Assembly (NCBI RefSeq): GCF_009905545.1
Contig: NZ_JAAALB010000007.1
Location: 1 to 64,000, forward strand
Length of the DNA stretch: 64,000 bases
Origin: Cellulophaga sp. BC115SP
Lineage (GTDB): Bacteria; Bacteroidota; Bacteroidia; Cytophagales; Spirosomataceae
Direction of reading: 5' to 3'
Part shown: positions 50,661 to 59,549 of the stretch, one piece after another
Position numbering within the stretch: position 1 is the stretch's first letter
Layout of the letters: each line of letters starts with the position of its first letter
Made by a program: the position numbers and the translations under genes
The notes under the pieces: model-generated
Seen by the model: the letters and a program-made list of their open reading frames with translations, nothing else
The model's database searches: none
Told to the model about the DNA's origin: nothing

Positions 50661-53600
50661 TTATGCAATCACAACTGCTATGCCTTTCTCTACATCTTGC
50701 TCAACAGTTTTGTATTTTACATTTTCCTTAATTGAACCATCTTGATATTGAACGGTTACTCTTTGATTGCGATCAGCAATTTTGATGGCTTGTCTTGGAG
50801 CAACTTTCTCAACATGCTGACCTGCGCTTGGATCAATATAATCAAGACCTGAATCTAAAGTACCAGCCAAACCACCTACTAATGATGAAATAGCCTCATC
50901 TTTTTGTGTTTGTAGCTTTGGTTGTGGAGCTGGTGCTTGTTGTACCACAGGTTGTTCTACTGCTTGCTGAAAATCAGGCATGTCGGCCTTCATTAAGAAG
51001 CTAACAGTGTCTACGTTGATACGACTCAAGAAACGTTCGAACAATTTAACAGCTTCGAATTTGTAAATCAATAATGGATCTTTTTGTTCAAATACTGCAT
51101 TTTGTACTGATTGTTTCAAGTCATCCATATCACGAAGGTGCTCTTTCCACTCTTGGTCAATAAGGCTTAATGCAATGAATTTCTCCATTTCAGAGATAAC
51201 CTTTTTACCATTTGTAGCAAGCGTTTCGTTGGCATCAGCAAAGACACCTGTTACCAATACGCCATTTGTGATAGGTACTTGAATACCTTGATAGCCTTGA
51301 GATAAAGCTTCTTGAGCAAAGTCAATAACTTTTTCTGCTAGCGCTTTATTTTTGGCGTTATAGTGTTTCTCTGCTGCATCGTACAAGCGATTTGTACGCT
51401 GTTGAGTATTCAACTTGGCAAACTCCTCACGATCGAATGGAGGCTCCATTCCCAAAATATCAATAACACGAAGCTCTACTTCATCGTAAGAAATATTGTT
51501 TTGGATAATATCTGAACAAACGTCAAACGTTGTGTTGGCAATATCCAATGACAAACGTTCTCCAAACAAAGCATTCTGACGACGTTTATAGATAGCATTA
51601 CGTTGGTAGTTCATTACGTCATCGTATTCCAACAAACGCTTACGAATACCAAAGTTATTTTCTTCTACTTTTTTCTGAGCACGTTCTACTGACGAAGTAA
51701 TCATAGAGTGTTGGATTACCTCACCTTCTTCCATACCCATTCGGTCCATCACTTTAGCAATACGGTCTGAACCAAATTTACGCATCAAGTCATCGTCCAA
51801 CGATAAGAAGAATTGAGATGAACCTACGTCACCTTGACGACCCGCACGACCTCTCAACTGACGGTCGACACGACGAGATTCATGGCGTTCTGTACCAATA
51901 ATAGCCAAACCACCAGAAGTCTTAGCTTCAGGCGATAACTTAATGTCTGTACCACGACCAGCCATGTTTGTTGCAATAGTCACTTTGCTTGCTTGACCTG
52001 CTTCAGCAACGATTTCGGCTTCACGAGCATGGTGTTTGGCGTTGAGGACGTTATGCTGAATCTTACGAATCGTAAGCATACGGCTCAATAACTCAGAGTT
52101 TTCGACAGAAGTAGTACCAACTAGTACAGGGCGACCAGCTTCTACCATTTCTTGAATTTCTTGAGCTACTGCATTGTATTTTTCACGAACAGTTTTGTAA
52201 ACTTTATCTTCGTGGTCATTACGAGAGATCTTTCTGTTCGTAGGAATTGTTACAACATCCAATTTATAGATTGTCCAAAACTCACCTGCTTCTGTTTCGG
52301 CAGTACCCGTCATACCACAAAGTTTGTGATACATACGGAAGTAGTTTTGTAAAGTAATCGTAGCGTAAGTCTGTGTAGCATCTTCGATATTAACATTTTC
52401 TTTTGCTTCGATTGCTTGGTGCAAACCATCAGAGTAACGACGACCGTCCATGATACGACCTGTTTGCTCATCTACAATTTTCACTTTACCTTCATCGATG
52501 ATATATTCAGCATCTTTTTCGAATAAAGTATAAGCTTTGAGCAATTGGTTTACTGTATGGATACGTTGAGTTTTTGCTGAGTAATCACGAATCAAAGCCT
52601 CTTTTTTAACCAAGCGGTCATGCTCGTTCAATTCTGCATCTTTCTCTATGGTATTCAAATCAACAGACAAATCAGGAATAACGAAGAAGTTTGCATCGTC
52701 AATCAATCTTGCCATGAATTCAAGACCTTTTTCCGTAAGTTCTACCTGATTATTTTTCTCTTCGATAGTAAACATCAATGGAGCATCTGCTTCAGGCATT
52801 AACTTCTGGTTTTCAGCAAGGTAGATAGATTCTGTTTCTTGCATGATTTGCTTCACACCAACCTCTCCCAAGAATTTAATCAACGGACGGCTCTTTGGCA
52901 AACCACGGAAAGCACGGAATAATGACAAACCACCTTCTTTTTTCTTTCCTGCTGCAATTAATTTTTTCGATTCTACCAATAACTCCTGAACGATACGTTT
53001 TTGTTGATCAACCAAACGAGCTACTAATGGATTGAAAATTTCGAAATCTTGTTCATCTCCACGAGCCATTGGTCCACTGATAATCAATGGAGTACGAGCA
53101 TCATCAATCAAAACGGAGTCAACCTCATCGACCATGGCATAGTGGTGCTTGCGTTGAACTTGTTCTTCTGGGCTACGAGCCATGTTGTCACGTAGATAGT
53201 CAAAACCAAACTCGTTGTTTGTACCATACGTAATATCTGCCAAATATGCTTTACGACGAGCATCTGTATTTGGTTCGTGCTTGTCAATACAGTCAACCGT
53301 AATTTGGTGGAATTCAAACAATGGCGCATTCCACTCAGAGTCACGTTTAGCAAGGTAGTCGTTAACGGTTACAAGGTGTACGCCACGTCCAGCCAAAGCA
53401 TTCAAGAATGAAGGTAGCGTAGAAACCAACGTTTTACCTTCCCCAGTTGCCATTTCGGCAATTTTACCTTGGTGCAATACAATACCACCGATCAACTGTA
53501 CATCGTAGTGAATCATATTCCACTCGATTTCGTTACCAGCGGCCATCCATTTGTTATGCCAAATGGCGGTGTCTCCAACAATCTCAACGTTTTTCTTTCG

Positions 53601-54035
53601 GCTAGCCATCTCAATATCATAAGGAGTTGCAGTAACCTCAAGTTTTTTGTTTTCCGTATATCTTCTAGCCGTTTCTTTTACAATCGCAAATGCTTGAGGA
53701 AGAATTTCCATCAAAACTACTTCTAACGATTTGTTACGATCAACTTCCAACTTATCGATTTGATTAAAGATATTTTCTTTAACATCAACCGACATTTCAG
53801 GATTACCTTCAATTTCTAACTTGAAATCAGAAATTTCAGCATCATATCTGGCTAAGCGCTCTTGAATAAGAGCTTTAAGGTCAACTGTTTTTTGACGAAG
53901 TTGATTGTCCGTCAAATTAGAAAGTTTGGCGAATTCAACTTTGACGTTTTCTACAATTGGCATTAATTCTTTGATGTCACGCTCTGACTTAGTACCAAAG
54001 AATTTTGTAACAGCCTTGGTTAAATAATTTATCAT
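50661..54035 (-). CDS. secA: Preprotein translocase ATPase SecA
   Basis: An 1124-residue motor of the Sec pathway. Walker A is EMATGEGKTLVS near residues 194-205; the DEAD-like box is MVDEVDSVLIDDARTPL. Other hallmarks are GTNNEFGFDYLRDNMA, MTGTAETEAGEFW, NMAGRGTDIKL, IIGTERHESRRVDRQLRGRAGRQGD and SLDDDLMRKFGSDRI. It is longer than E. coli SecA (901) through insertions common in Bacteroidota. The C-terminus (VTVQYQDGSIKENVKYKTVE...) lacks the zinc-binding CxCxnCH tail, so SecB-type targeting through that tail is unlikely. Confidence 0.97.
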   Translation of the reverse strand: MINYLTKAVTKFFGTKSERDIKELMPIVENVKVEFAKLSNLTDNQLRQKTVDLKALIQERLARYDAEISDFKLEIEGNPEMSVDVKENIFNQIDKLEVDRNKSLEVVLMEILPQAFAIVKETARRYTENKKLEVTATPYDIEMASRKKNVEIVGDTAIWHNKWMAAGNEIEWNMIHYDVQLIGGIVLHQGKIAEMATGEGKTLVSTLPSFLNALAGRGVHLVTVNDYLAKRDSEWNAPLFEFHQITVDCIDKHEPNTDARRKAYLADITYGTNNEFGFDYLRDNMARSPEEQVQRKHHYAMVDEVDSVLIDDARTPLIISGPMARGDEQDFEIFNPLVARLVDQQKRIVQELLVESKKLIAAGKKKEGGLSLFRAFRGLPKSRPLIKFLGEVGVKQIMQETESIYLAENQKLMPEADAPLMFTIEEKNNQVELTEKGLEFMARLIDDANFFVIPDLSVDLNTIEKDAELNEHDRLVKKEALIRDYSAKTQRIHTVNQLLKAYTLFEKDAEYIIDEGKVKIVDEQTGRIMDGRRYSDGLHQAIEAKENVNIEDATQTYATITLQNYFRMYHKLCGMTGTAETEAGEFWTIYKLDVVTIPTNRKISRNDHEDKVYKTVREKYNAVAQEIQEMVEAGRPVLVGTTSVENSELLSRMLTIRKIQHNVLNAKHHAREAEIVAEAGQASKVTIATNMAGRGTDIKLSPEAKTSGGLAIIGTERHESRRVDRQLRGRAGRQGDVGSSQFFLSLDDDLMRKFGSDRIAKVMDRMGMEEGEVIQHSMITSSVERAQKKVEENNFGIRKRLLEYDDVMNYQRNAIYKRRQNALFGERLSLDIANTTFDVCSDIIQNNISYDEVELRVIDILGMEPPFDREEFAKLNTQQRTNRLYDAAEKHYNAKNKALAEKVIDFAQEALSQGYQGIQVPITNGVLVTGVFADANETLATNGKKVISEMEKFIALSLIDQEWKEHLRDMDDLKQSVQNAVFEQKDPLLIYKFEAVKLFERFLSRINVDTVSFLMKADMPDFQQAVEQPVVQQAPAPQPKLQTQKDEAISSLVGGLAGTLDSGLDYIDPSAGQHVEKVAPRQAIKIADRNQRVTVQYQDGSIKENVKYKTVEQDVEKGIAVVIA

Positions 54036-54278
54036 TTTGTTCGTATTCGTTAATCTTTAGAGATTATTAAATGAGGTTTTAAAATAGGGTATTTTTTCAA
54101 ACACAAAGCCTGTAAATTCCTATTGGTATTCCTACAGAAAATTAATTACTTACAAATTTAGTTCATTAGAACCTTTTAAAAACAATTTCGTTATAATTAA
54201 TATTGCATAATAAAACGATTTGTCATATTTTAGAAATCATTTAAAACGCCTTTTTGAATAGGTAAGTTATTGAATATC

Positions 54279-54767
54279 ATGGAACAAACTCCTCAACGCC
54301 GTCGTCCACCTCGTCAAAAGTTAAAAATGCCTTTCTTTGGAGATTTGATGGGCGGATCAGGCAATAGTTCGGCTGGTCAAGAGAAAAATCCTCTAAATGG
54401 CAAAATCACACCTTTGATTTTTCTAGTTGTGCTGGTGGTTTATGGGATTGATTATTTAACAAGCAGTGGCAAAAATAGACCTGTTACAGGAGCTGGCGAT
54501 ATTAAACAGATGGCTTGGAATGGTAAAATTACCAAAAAATGGGCCAACGTAATTGATTCGGCACGAATCCATTATTTAATCGAAATAACCGAAGTAGTTA
54601 ATGATAGCACCAAGGAAAAAAAGGTAATAGATTTGTTTGAAGAGAAAGGTGACTTTTGGGATAAAGTTAGTCCTAAAAATACCTTAATCAAAAAAGAAGG
54701 AAGCTTAGATGTTACCATACAACGATATTTTAAAAAGGATACAGTGATAAAATTACAATATCCTTGA
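54279..54767 (+). CDS. Membrane-anchored protein of unknown function
   Basis: A 162-residue protein. Basic N-terminus (QRRRPPRQKLKMPFFGDLMGG), one membrane helix at residues ~45-62 (ITPLIFLVVLVVYGIDYL), and a C-terminal soluble part (residues ~63-162) with alternating charged and hydrophobic residues. No family is recognised. The ATG was chosen over a TTG three codons upstream. It diverges from secA. Confidence 0.6.
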   Translation: MEQTPQRRRPPRQKLKMPFFGDLMGGSGNSSAGQEKNPLNGKITPLIFLVVLVVYGIDYLTSSGKNRPVTGAGDIKQMAWNGKITKKWANVIDSARIHYLIEITEVVNDSTKEKKVIDLFEEKGDFWDKVSPKNTLIKKEGSLDVTIQRYFKKDTVIKLQYP

Positions 54768-54910
54768 TAATGAGTTAAGTAAAGATTTGAGTACGATTTA
54801 AGGGTGAAGCTTGCTTCACCTTTTTTATTTCATAAACCTCATGGTCGAATGGCATAAAATTTGTACGTATAGATGTATTACCCACACGTTAAGACTATTT
54901 ATTTAAAAAA

Positions 54911-55801
54911 ATGAAAAGAAAGTATCTCTTAGTCCTAAGTATTTTAAGCATTTATACCGCCAATACATTTGCTCAATCCTCAAAGAAAAACAGTAGTAAG
55001 TTTACATTAAAGCTACCCGCCAATCAAGCTTTTGTGTTACCTGCCAATCCTTACATGAGTGTAAGCGATGTATCTGTTTTATTGTCAGTTTCTTCATTGT
55101 TATCATCGTTTGCTTTAGTCGAATCGGTAAAATCCGAAACCCCAGATTTGAAGCTTAGCTCCTCTAATCGTGATTACATCATTACGGATGTCTCATACGA
55201 TGACGAAAACGATGAGGATGATGAGGATGCTTTGCGTTCAATTATGGATAAAAAAGCAAAGGTTAAAGAAACAATTGTTTTACCAAAAACAGCACCGAAA
55301 GTAGAAGAGCCTAAGTCTGTTGCCGTTAGCGGTGCAAGTAGCTCTAAAGCAGAAGGAGGGTTATATGAGTATGTCGTGAAAGAGGCTGTTCCAGAGGTGA
55401 CCTTAACTGAGGAAGAGAAAAAACAATATAATTCTAGAGGAATGCGTGTGCTTTCTTTGTTGGAAGAAGAAGCCTACAGCGATTCAGTTTTTACAAAACC
55501 TGATCAAATCGCTGTATTTCCAGGGGGAGCAGAGTCTTTCTTGAAATACTTAGATAAGACACTTAAAACCTCTAAAAAGCTATCAGATGCTGAAAAACAA
55601 GATAAGGTTGTTGTACAGTTTGTAGTTCGTAAAGATGGACGTACTGAGCGTTTCAAACTTATGAAAGCTTCTGATATAAATACAACAGGACTAGTGTTGG
55701 ACGCATTAAACAAAATGCCTAATTGGGAGCCAGCTATTACGAAAGGTGCAACAGTTAGTTCATTAGTGCAGGTAGAAGTGCCTGTTATTAGTACTAAATA
55801 A
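54911..55801 (+). CDS. Secreted protein with TonB C-terminal-like domain
   Basis: A 296-residue protein with a signal peptide (about 1-22, NTFAQ), a low-complexity middle rich in Ser, Asp and Glu (DDENDEDDEDA; residues ~95-110), and a C-terminal region (residues ~195-296) resembling the TonB C-terminal fold: PDQIAVFPGGAESFLKYLDKTLK...VVVQFVVRKDGRTERFKLMKASDINTTGLVLDALNKMPNWEPAITKG. In typical TonB the conserved PGG/A and MPxWxP motifs are found in this place. There is no TM helix for ExbB/D coupling, only a cleavable signal, so this is not a classical energiser. Confidence 0.65.
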   Translation: MKRKYLLVLSILSIYTANTFAQSSKKNSSKFTLKLPANQAFVLPANPYMSVSDVSVLLSVSSLLSSFALVESVKSETPDLKLSSSNRDYIITDVSYDDENDEDDEDALRSIMDKKAKVKETIVLPKTAPKVEEPKSVAVSGASSSKAEGGLYEYVVKEAVPEVTLTEEEKKQYNSRGMRVLSLLEEEAYSDSVFTKPDQIAVFPGGAESFLKYLDKTLKTSKKLSDAEKQDKVVVQFVVRKDGRTERFKLMKASDINTTGLVLDALNKMPNWEPAITKGATVSSLVQVEVPVISTK

Positions 55802-55824
55802 CAGCGTAAATATAAAGATTCGTT

Positions 55825-56018
55825 ATCCTGAATATTGGAACTAGGATTATTCTCCAAGTTTTCATCAAAAAAGCGGTCGGAAAATATTTTTTCGACCGCT
55901 TTTTTGATACTATCATGCTAGCTATGATTCGGCTTAAGACGCAAGCATTGCGTCTCTATCTCTACTGTTAAAATGTAGATTTAAAGAATAAGCACTCATT
56001 CACTCAATTAGGAATGAT
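55825..56018 (+). repeat. Dispersed MITE-like repeat, copy 3
   Basis: It begins ATCCTGAATA...GGATTATTCTCC, has the hairpin ATCAAAAAAGCGGTCGG/CGACCGCTTTTTTGAT (55864-55908), a palindrome AGACGCAAGCATTGCGTCT (55937-55955) and CACTCATTCACTCAATTAGGAATGAT at the right end. It matches the reverse complement of copy 4 along its whole length, minus a few bases at the right end. Confidence 0.7.
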
Positions 56019-56023
56019 ATGCA

Positions 56024-56656
56024 CTAATCGCAATAAATAGGTAGTTCTGGGTAGTCGTAGTACTCAAACATTTTAGCAATTTGACTTTCTACAACGCGGT
56101 CTACCGAAAGAGGAGGGATGTTGTTCCTATCAAAAAACTCTACTGCTGATGTTTCTTGTGTATGTGCATTTAGTTCTCCACCGATGATTTCGCATAAAAT
56201 AAATAACTTGTAAACATACCAAGCTTGCGGAGGATGAGCATGATTTCTTTTATCAAAAACGCCTAATAATTTCACAGCTTTTACTTTAAGTCCAGTTTCT
56301 TCCCAAGCTTCTTTTTCAGCTACTTCAAATGGAGTATATCCTACGTCGCCCCAGCCACCAGGCAAAGACCATTTACCGTCCACTGTTTCTTTAGCCATCA
56401 AAATCTTACCCTCTTCATTGAATACCACAGCACGAATATCCACTTTAGGAGTTTGATAACCATCTCGTTCGCTTGCAAATAGGTTAATGATTTTTTCAAC
56501 AGGTTCATCCGTTAGTTTCTCTAGGATTTTTACGCTTAAATCAGAAATTTCTTGATAACGCTCAAGGTCATAAGGTTTGTCTGCTGCATAAAAAATACCT
56601 GCTTGGGCAATTGACTGGAGTTTTTGAGCTATTGCTAGCCAATCTAGATTGTTCAT
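56024..56656 (-). CDS. NUDIX hydrolase
   Basis: A 210-residue protein. The NUDIX box is GGWGDVGYTPFEVAEKEAWEETGL (about residues 113-136), matching Gx5Ex7REUxEExGU with Ala-Trp replacing the usual Arg-Glu next to EET. The N-terminal ~60 residues (DWLAIAQKLQSIAQAGIFYAADKPYDLERYQEISDLS) match the NUDIX_N helper domain of ADP-ribose-type hydrolases. Substrate is unknown. The ATG at 56656 was chosen since the 33 upstream residues extend into the gap. The gene is bracketed by two inverted repeat copies. Confidence 0.85.
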   Translation of the reverse strand: MNNLDWLAIAQKLQSIAQAGIFYAADKPYDLERYQEISDLSVKILEKLTDEPVEKIINLFASERDGYQTPKVDIRAVVFNEEGKILMAKETVDGKWSLPGGWGDVGYTPFEVAEKEAWEETGLKVKAVKLLGVFDKRNHAHPPQAWYVYKLFILCEIIGGELNAHTQETSAVEFFDRNNIPPLSVDRVVESQIAKMFEYYDYPELPIYCD

Positions 56657-56763
56657 TTGAAAAGGGAGGTAAATTATTAGATTCTGAATCGTTGAAGTTA
56701 GAGAAAATAGCAATACTTTTTGTACAAATGCTTTAAAAATGAGGTAAGGGCACAAATAAAACC

Positions 56764-56969
56764 ATGAGTCATCCCTAATTTAGTGATTGAGCGGATGAGT
56801 GATTATGTTACAATTTGTATTCTAGTAGTAGAGACGCAATGATTGCGTCTTGAGCTGAATAAAATCTAGTATAATAGCATCAAAAAAGCGGTCGAAAAAT
56901 ATTTTTCGACCGCTTTTTGATGAAAATTATGGAGAATAATCCCAATCCTAAAAATTCAGGATGACTCAT
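56764..56969 (-). repeat. Dispersed MITE-like repeat, copy 4 (with terminal inverted repeats)
   Basis: The left end ATGAGTCATCCCTAATTT (56764-56781) and the right end AAAATTCAGGATGACTCAT (56951-56969) are inverted repeats with 16 of 18 matches. Inside are the palindrome AGACGCAAT-G-ATTGCGTCT (56832-56850) and the hairpin CATCAAAAAAGCGGTCG/CGACCGCTTTTTGATG (56879-56922). The unit is 206 bp. No coding capacity. An AT dinucleotide flanks both ends but cannot be told apart from the repeat. Confidence 0.7.
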
Positions 56970-57002
56970 ATTTTAAAAATATATAGCATGATTAGCTATT
57001 GC

Positions 57003-58964
57003 TTAATTTGGTTTCTGAGCCTTTATGTTCAAAGGTTTCCAAACATTATTTTTTGAGTTGAAATCAGGAAGAACATGGTCTGGGTCGATGCTCACTGATT
57101 TAAAAGGCAAAGTTGTTGAGGTTTTAAATGTCCAAGAGTTACCTCTTTGCCAGATTTCAACAGGAAGTTTGATACGTTCTTTAGTACCGCCAACCATTTC
57201 TAATTCGACCTCGACAGGCATTGCTAGCTTTTCAAGATTTTCAATAGTGATAACAGCACCGTTTTTAGGATCTTGTTCAATATACTGAACATCTTTTACG
57301 GCTTGGTCTAATTTCCAAGTTTCATAGAACCAACCTCTCCAAAACCAGCTTAAATCTTCGCCAGAGGCATCTTCCATTGTTTTGAAAAAGTCATAAGGAG
57401 TAGGGTGTTTAAAAGCCCAACGTTTGATATATTCTTTGAACGCATAGTCAAATCTATCTTTTCCTAAAACTTGTTCTCTCAAAATTTTCAAGCCAATAGC
57501 GGGTTTGTAATATGCCTCATAGCCCAAGTTGCTTGACTGCAATACATCAGGAATATTCATGATAGGTTCTGCACTTTCACGGAATAACTGTTTAGCCATT
57601 TGGTGCATATCCATTTTATAACCTTTGTATTCGCCATTGTTAAAATCGTCGGTCGAGTAAAAATTGATGAAGGTATTAAAGCCTTCGTCCATCCATGCGA
57701 ATTTACGTTCGTTTGAGCCTACAATCATTGGGAACCAGTTATGTCCAAATTCATGGTCGGTCACGCCCCAGAGGCCTTGTGTAGTACTTGTGCTTCCACA
57801 AAAAACAATTCCAGGATACTCCATACCGCTGATTGAACCTGCCACATTGGTAGCCACAGGATAGGTGTATTCATACAACCATTTTGAATAGAACTCCAAG
57901 CATGATTTTACGTATTCTGTTGAGCGTCCCCAGCCTTTATCACCTCCAGATTCTGCTGGATAAGCAGACATTGCGAGCGATTTTTTACCACTTGGTAAAT
58001 TAATTCTAGCAGCATCAATCACAAATGCTTTCGAAGAAGCAAAGGCTACGTCGCGGGCTGTACTGCATTTAAACTTCCATGTGATTTTACCTTCAGTTTT
58101 TGGTCTTGAATTAGCTTCCACAACTTCTGCGGCACTTCTAATCATGACAGTTTTATCGCTATTGCTAGCTTGAGCCAGTCTTTTGAGTTGTTCACTTGTC
58201 CAGCATTCTGATGGATTGGTAAGTTCGCCCGAACCTACAATGATATGTGATGCAGGAGCGGTGATAGCATATTCAAAATTGCCATATTCTAGGTAAAATT
58301 CGCCTGCGCCTAGATAAGGAAGAACGTTCCAGCCTTCAACATCGTCATATACGCACATACGAGGATACCACTGAGCAATTTCATAAACGGTTCCTTGTTG
58401 TGCTTCGTGCATTCCCACGCGGTCTGAGCCGTATTTAGGAATCTGGAAAGAATATACAATTTTAATTTTGGCTGAGCCGATTTTCTCAGCTATTGGATTC
58501 GCCAAACGAATTTGCATACGAGTATCTTCTACCACAAACTCCGCAGGCTTTCCATCGATTGTCACAGATTTGATGGTATAGCCACCATTGAAATTGACAT
58601 TGCCAAAGCGCCCGCCTGAAATGGGCGTAGTTGCCGAACCACGAGATTTGTTATTAAATTGGTTTTGGTCAAGTTGTAACCAAAGAAAATTAAGCTTATC
58701 TGGCGAGGCATTTTTATAGGTAATTTCTACGTCGCCATCTAAGATATTTTTTTGGTCATCGAGTGCAACATTGATTTTATAATCTGCTTGGTTTTGCCAA
58801 TAAGTAGCCCCTGGCGACCCTGTGCCACTGCGAGTAGGAGTAGACAGAGTGTAATTGAAAAGCGGGTTAAAAAGGTCGTATTGACTGTAATTAGATTTTT
58901 GTTGTGCCTGACTGCTCCAATGCAAAGCAAGCAATGAACCTAAGGCAATTAATTTTTTTACCAT
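57003..58964 (-). CDS. M1-family metallopeptidase
   Basis: A 653-residue secreted peptidase with a signal peptide (about 1-20, WSSQAQ). The zinc motif HEFGHNW near residue 403 with the downstream Glu in WMDEGFNTF fits HEXXHx18E. The N-terminal beta-rich domain has [37 protein letters not shown] and an exopeptidase-like [16 protein letters not shown] segment, which corresponds to the GAMEN motif. It probably acts in the periplasm or is secreted. The neighbouring repeat copy 4 provides a terminator-like hairpin after its stop. Confidence 0.88.
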   Translation of the reverse strand: MVKKLIALGSLLALHWSSQAQQKSNYSQYDLFNPLFNYTLSTPTRSGTGSPGATYWQNQADYKINVALDDQKNILDGDVEITYKNASPDKLNFLWLQLDQNQFNNKSRGSATTPISGGRFGNVNFNGGYTIKSVTIDGKPAEFVVEDTRMQIRLANPIAEKIGSAKIKIVYSFQIPKYGSDRVGMHEAQQGTVYEIAQWYPRMCVYDDVEGWNVLPYLGAGEFYLEYGNFEYAITAPASHIIVGSGELTNPSECWTSEQLKRLAQASNSDKTVMIRSAAEVVEANSRPKTEGKITWKFKCSTARDVAFASSKAFVIDAARINLPSGKKSLAMSAYPAESGGDKGWGRSTEYVKSCLEFYSKWLYEYTYPVATNVAGSISGMEYPGIVFCGSTSTTQGLWGVTDHEFGHNWFPMIVGSNERKFAWMDEGFNTFINFYSTDDFNNGEYKGYKMDMHQMAKQLFRESAEPIMNIPDVLQSSNLGYEAYYKPAIGLKILREQVLGKDRFDYAFKEYIKRWAFKHPTPYDFFKTMEDASGEDLSWFWRGWFYETWKLDQAVKDVQYIEQDPKNGAVITIENLEKLAMPVEVELEMVGGTKERIKLPVEIWQRGNSWTFKTSTTLPFKSVSIDPDHVLPDFNSKNNVWKPLNIKAQKPN

Positions 58965-59053
58965 CTGTTGTTGAATGTTTAAAAGTAGATTTGGCAGAAA
59001 CTATAAAAACGAATCCATTGCAATTTAGATGTTTTCCTACAAAGACAATGTTT

Positions 59054-59061
59054 TATCTTTG
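59054..59061 (+). promoter_or_regulatory. Candidate -7 box upstream of the small gene
   Basis: TATCTTTG matches TAnnTTTG, 80 bp before the ATG at 59141. The -33 region is only T-rich, without a clear TTG at the right spacing. Confidence 0.4.
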
Positions 59062-59140
59062 TAGCTTTGAGCTAACGGATACCATTTATAGTTAAAATAA
59101 AAGCATTCTGAAACGATAAACGATTGAGAGAACAAAAATA

Positions 59141-59491
59141 ATGAGTCAAGATACAAGAAAAATTAAACCGCAAGAGCTAGCATTGATAGAGCACCTTTTA
59201 GGATTGGTTGGGTTTACTACAGAACAATATCCTGTTCGTGAAGATGTTGTGGAGTATGAAGATGGTAAAATGGGAAGCATCAGTGTTGGCGAAGACCCTA
59301 ATCTTTACGATGGTGATTTGATTCAGGTAGAATACGTAGATTCTGATGGAACTCCCGTGTTGATTACACTCACAAAAGATACCAATAACAAATTGTTAGA
59401 TTTAGATTTTTGGAAAGTAGATTTTTCCAAATTAATCACTTATCCTCAACCTCATCAGGTAAGTGTTAGACCATTAGATGCAGGAGTGTGA
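59141..59491 (+). CDS. Small soluble protein of unknown function
   Basis: A 116-residue, acidic, soluble protein (MSQDTRKIKPQELALIEHLLGLVGFTTEQYPV...). There is no signal peptide, membrane helix or Cys. It looks like a compact beta-rich domain (VEYVDSDGTPVLITLTKDTNNK). No family is recognised with confidence; the initial KIKPQELALIEHLL is reminiscent of small DUF6984-like proteins. A strong bidirectional terminator follows. Confidence 0.6.
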   Translation: MSQDTRKIKPQELALIEHLLGLVGFTTEQYPVREDVVEYEDGKMGSISVGEDPNLYDGDLIQVEYVDSDGTPVLITLTKDTNNKLLDLDFWKVDFSKLITYPQPHQVSVRPLDAGV

Positions 59492-59500
59492 AATTTAAAT

Positions 59501-59541
59501 AAATAGTTCATAAACATATTTTGTATGTTTATGAACTATTT
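59501..59541. terminator. Bidirectional terminator
   Basis: The arms 59501-59518 and 59524-59541 (AAATAGTTCATAAACATA and its complement) are perfect over 18 bp with the loop TTTTG. It separates the small gene from the convergent membrane-protein gene. Confidence 0.85.
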
Positions 59542-59549
59542 ATATTTAT

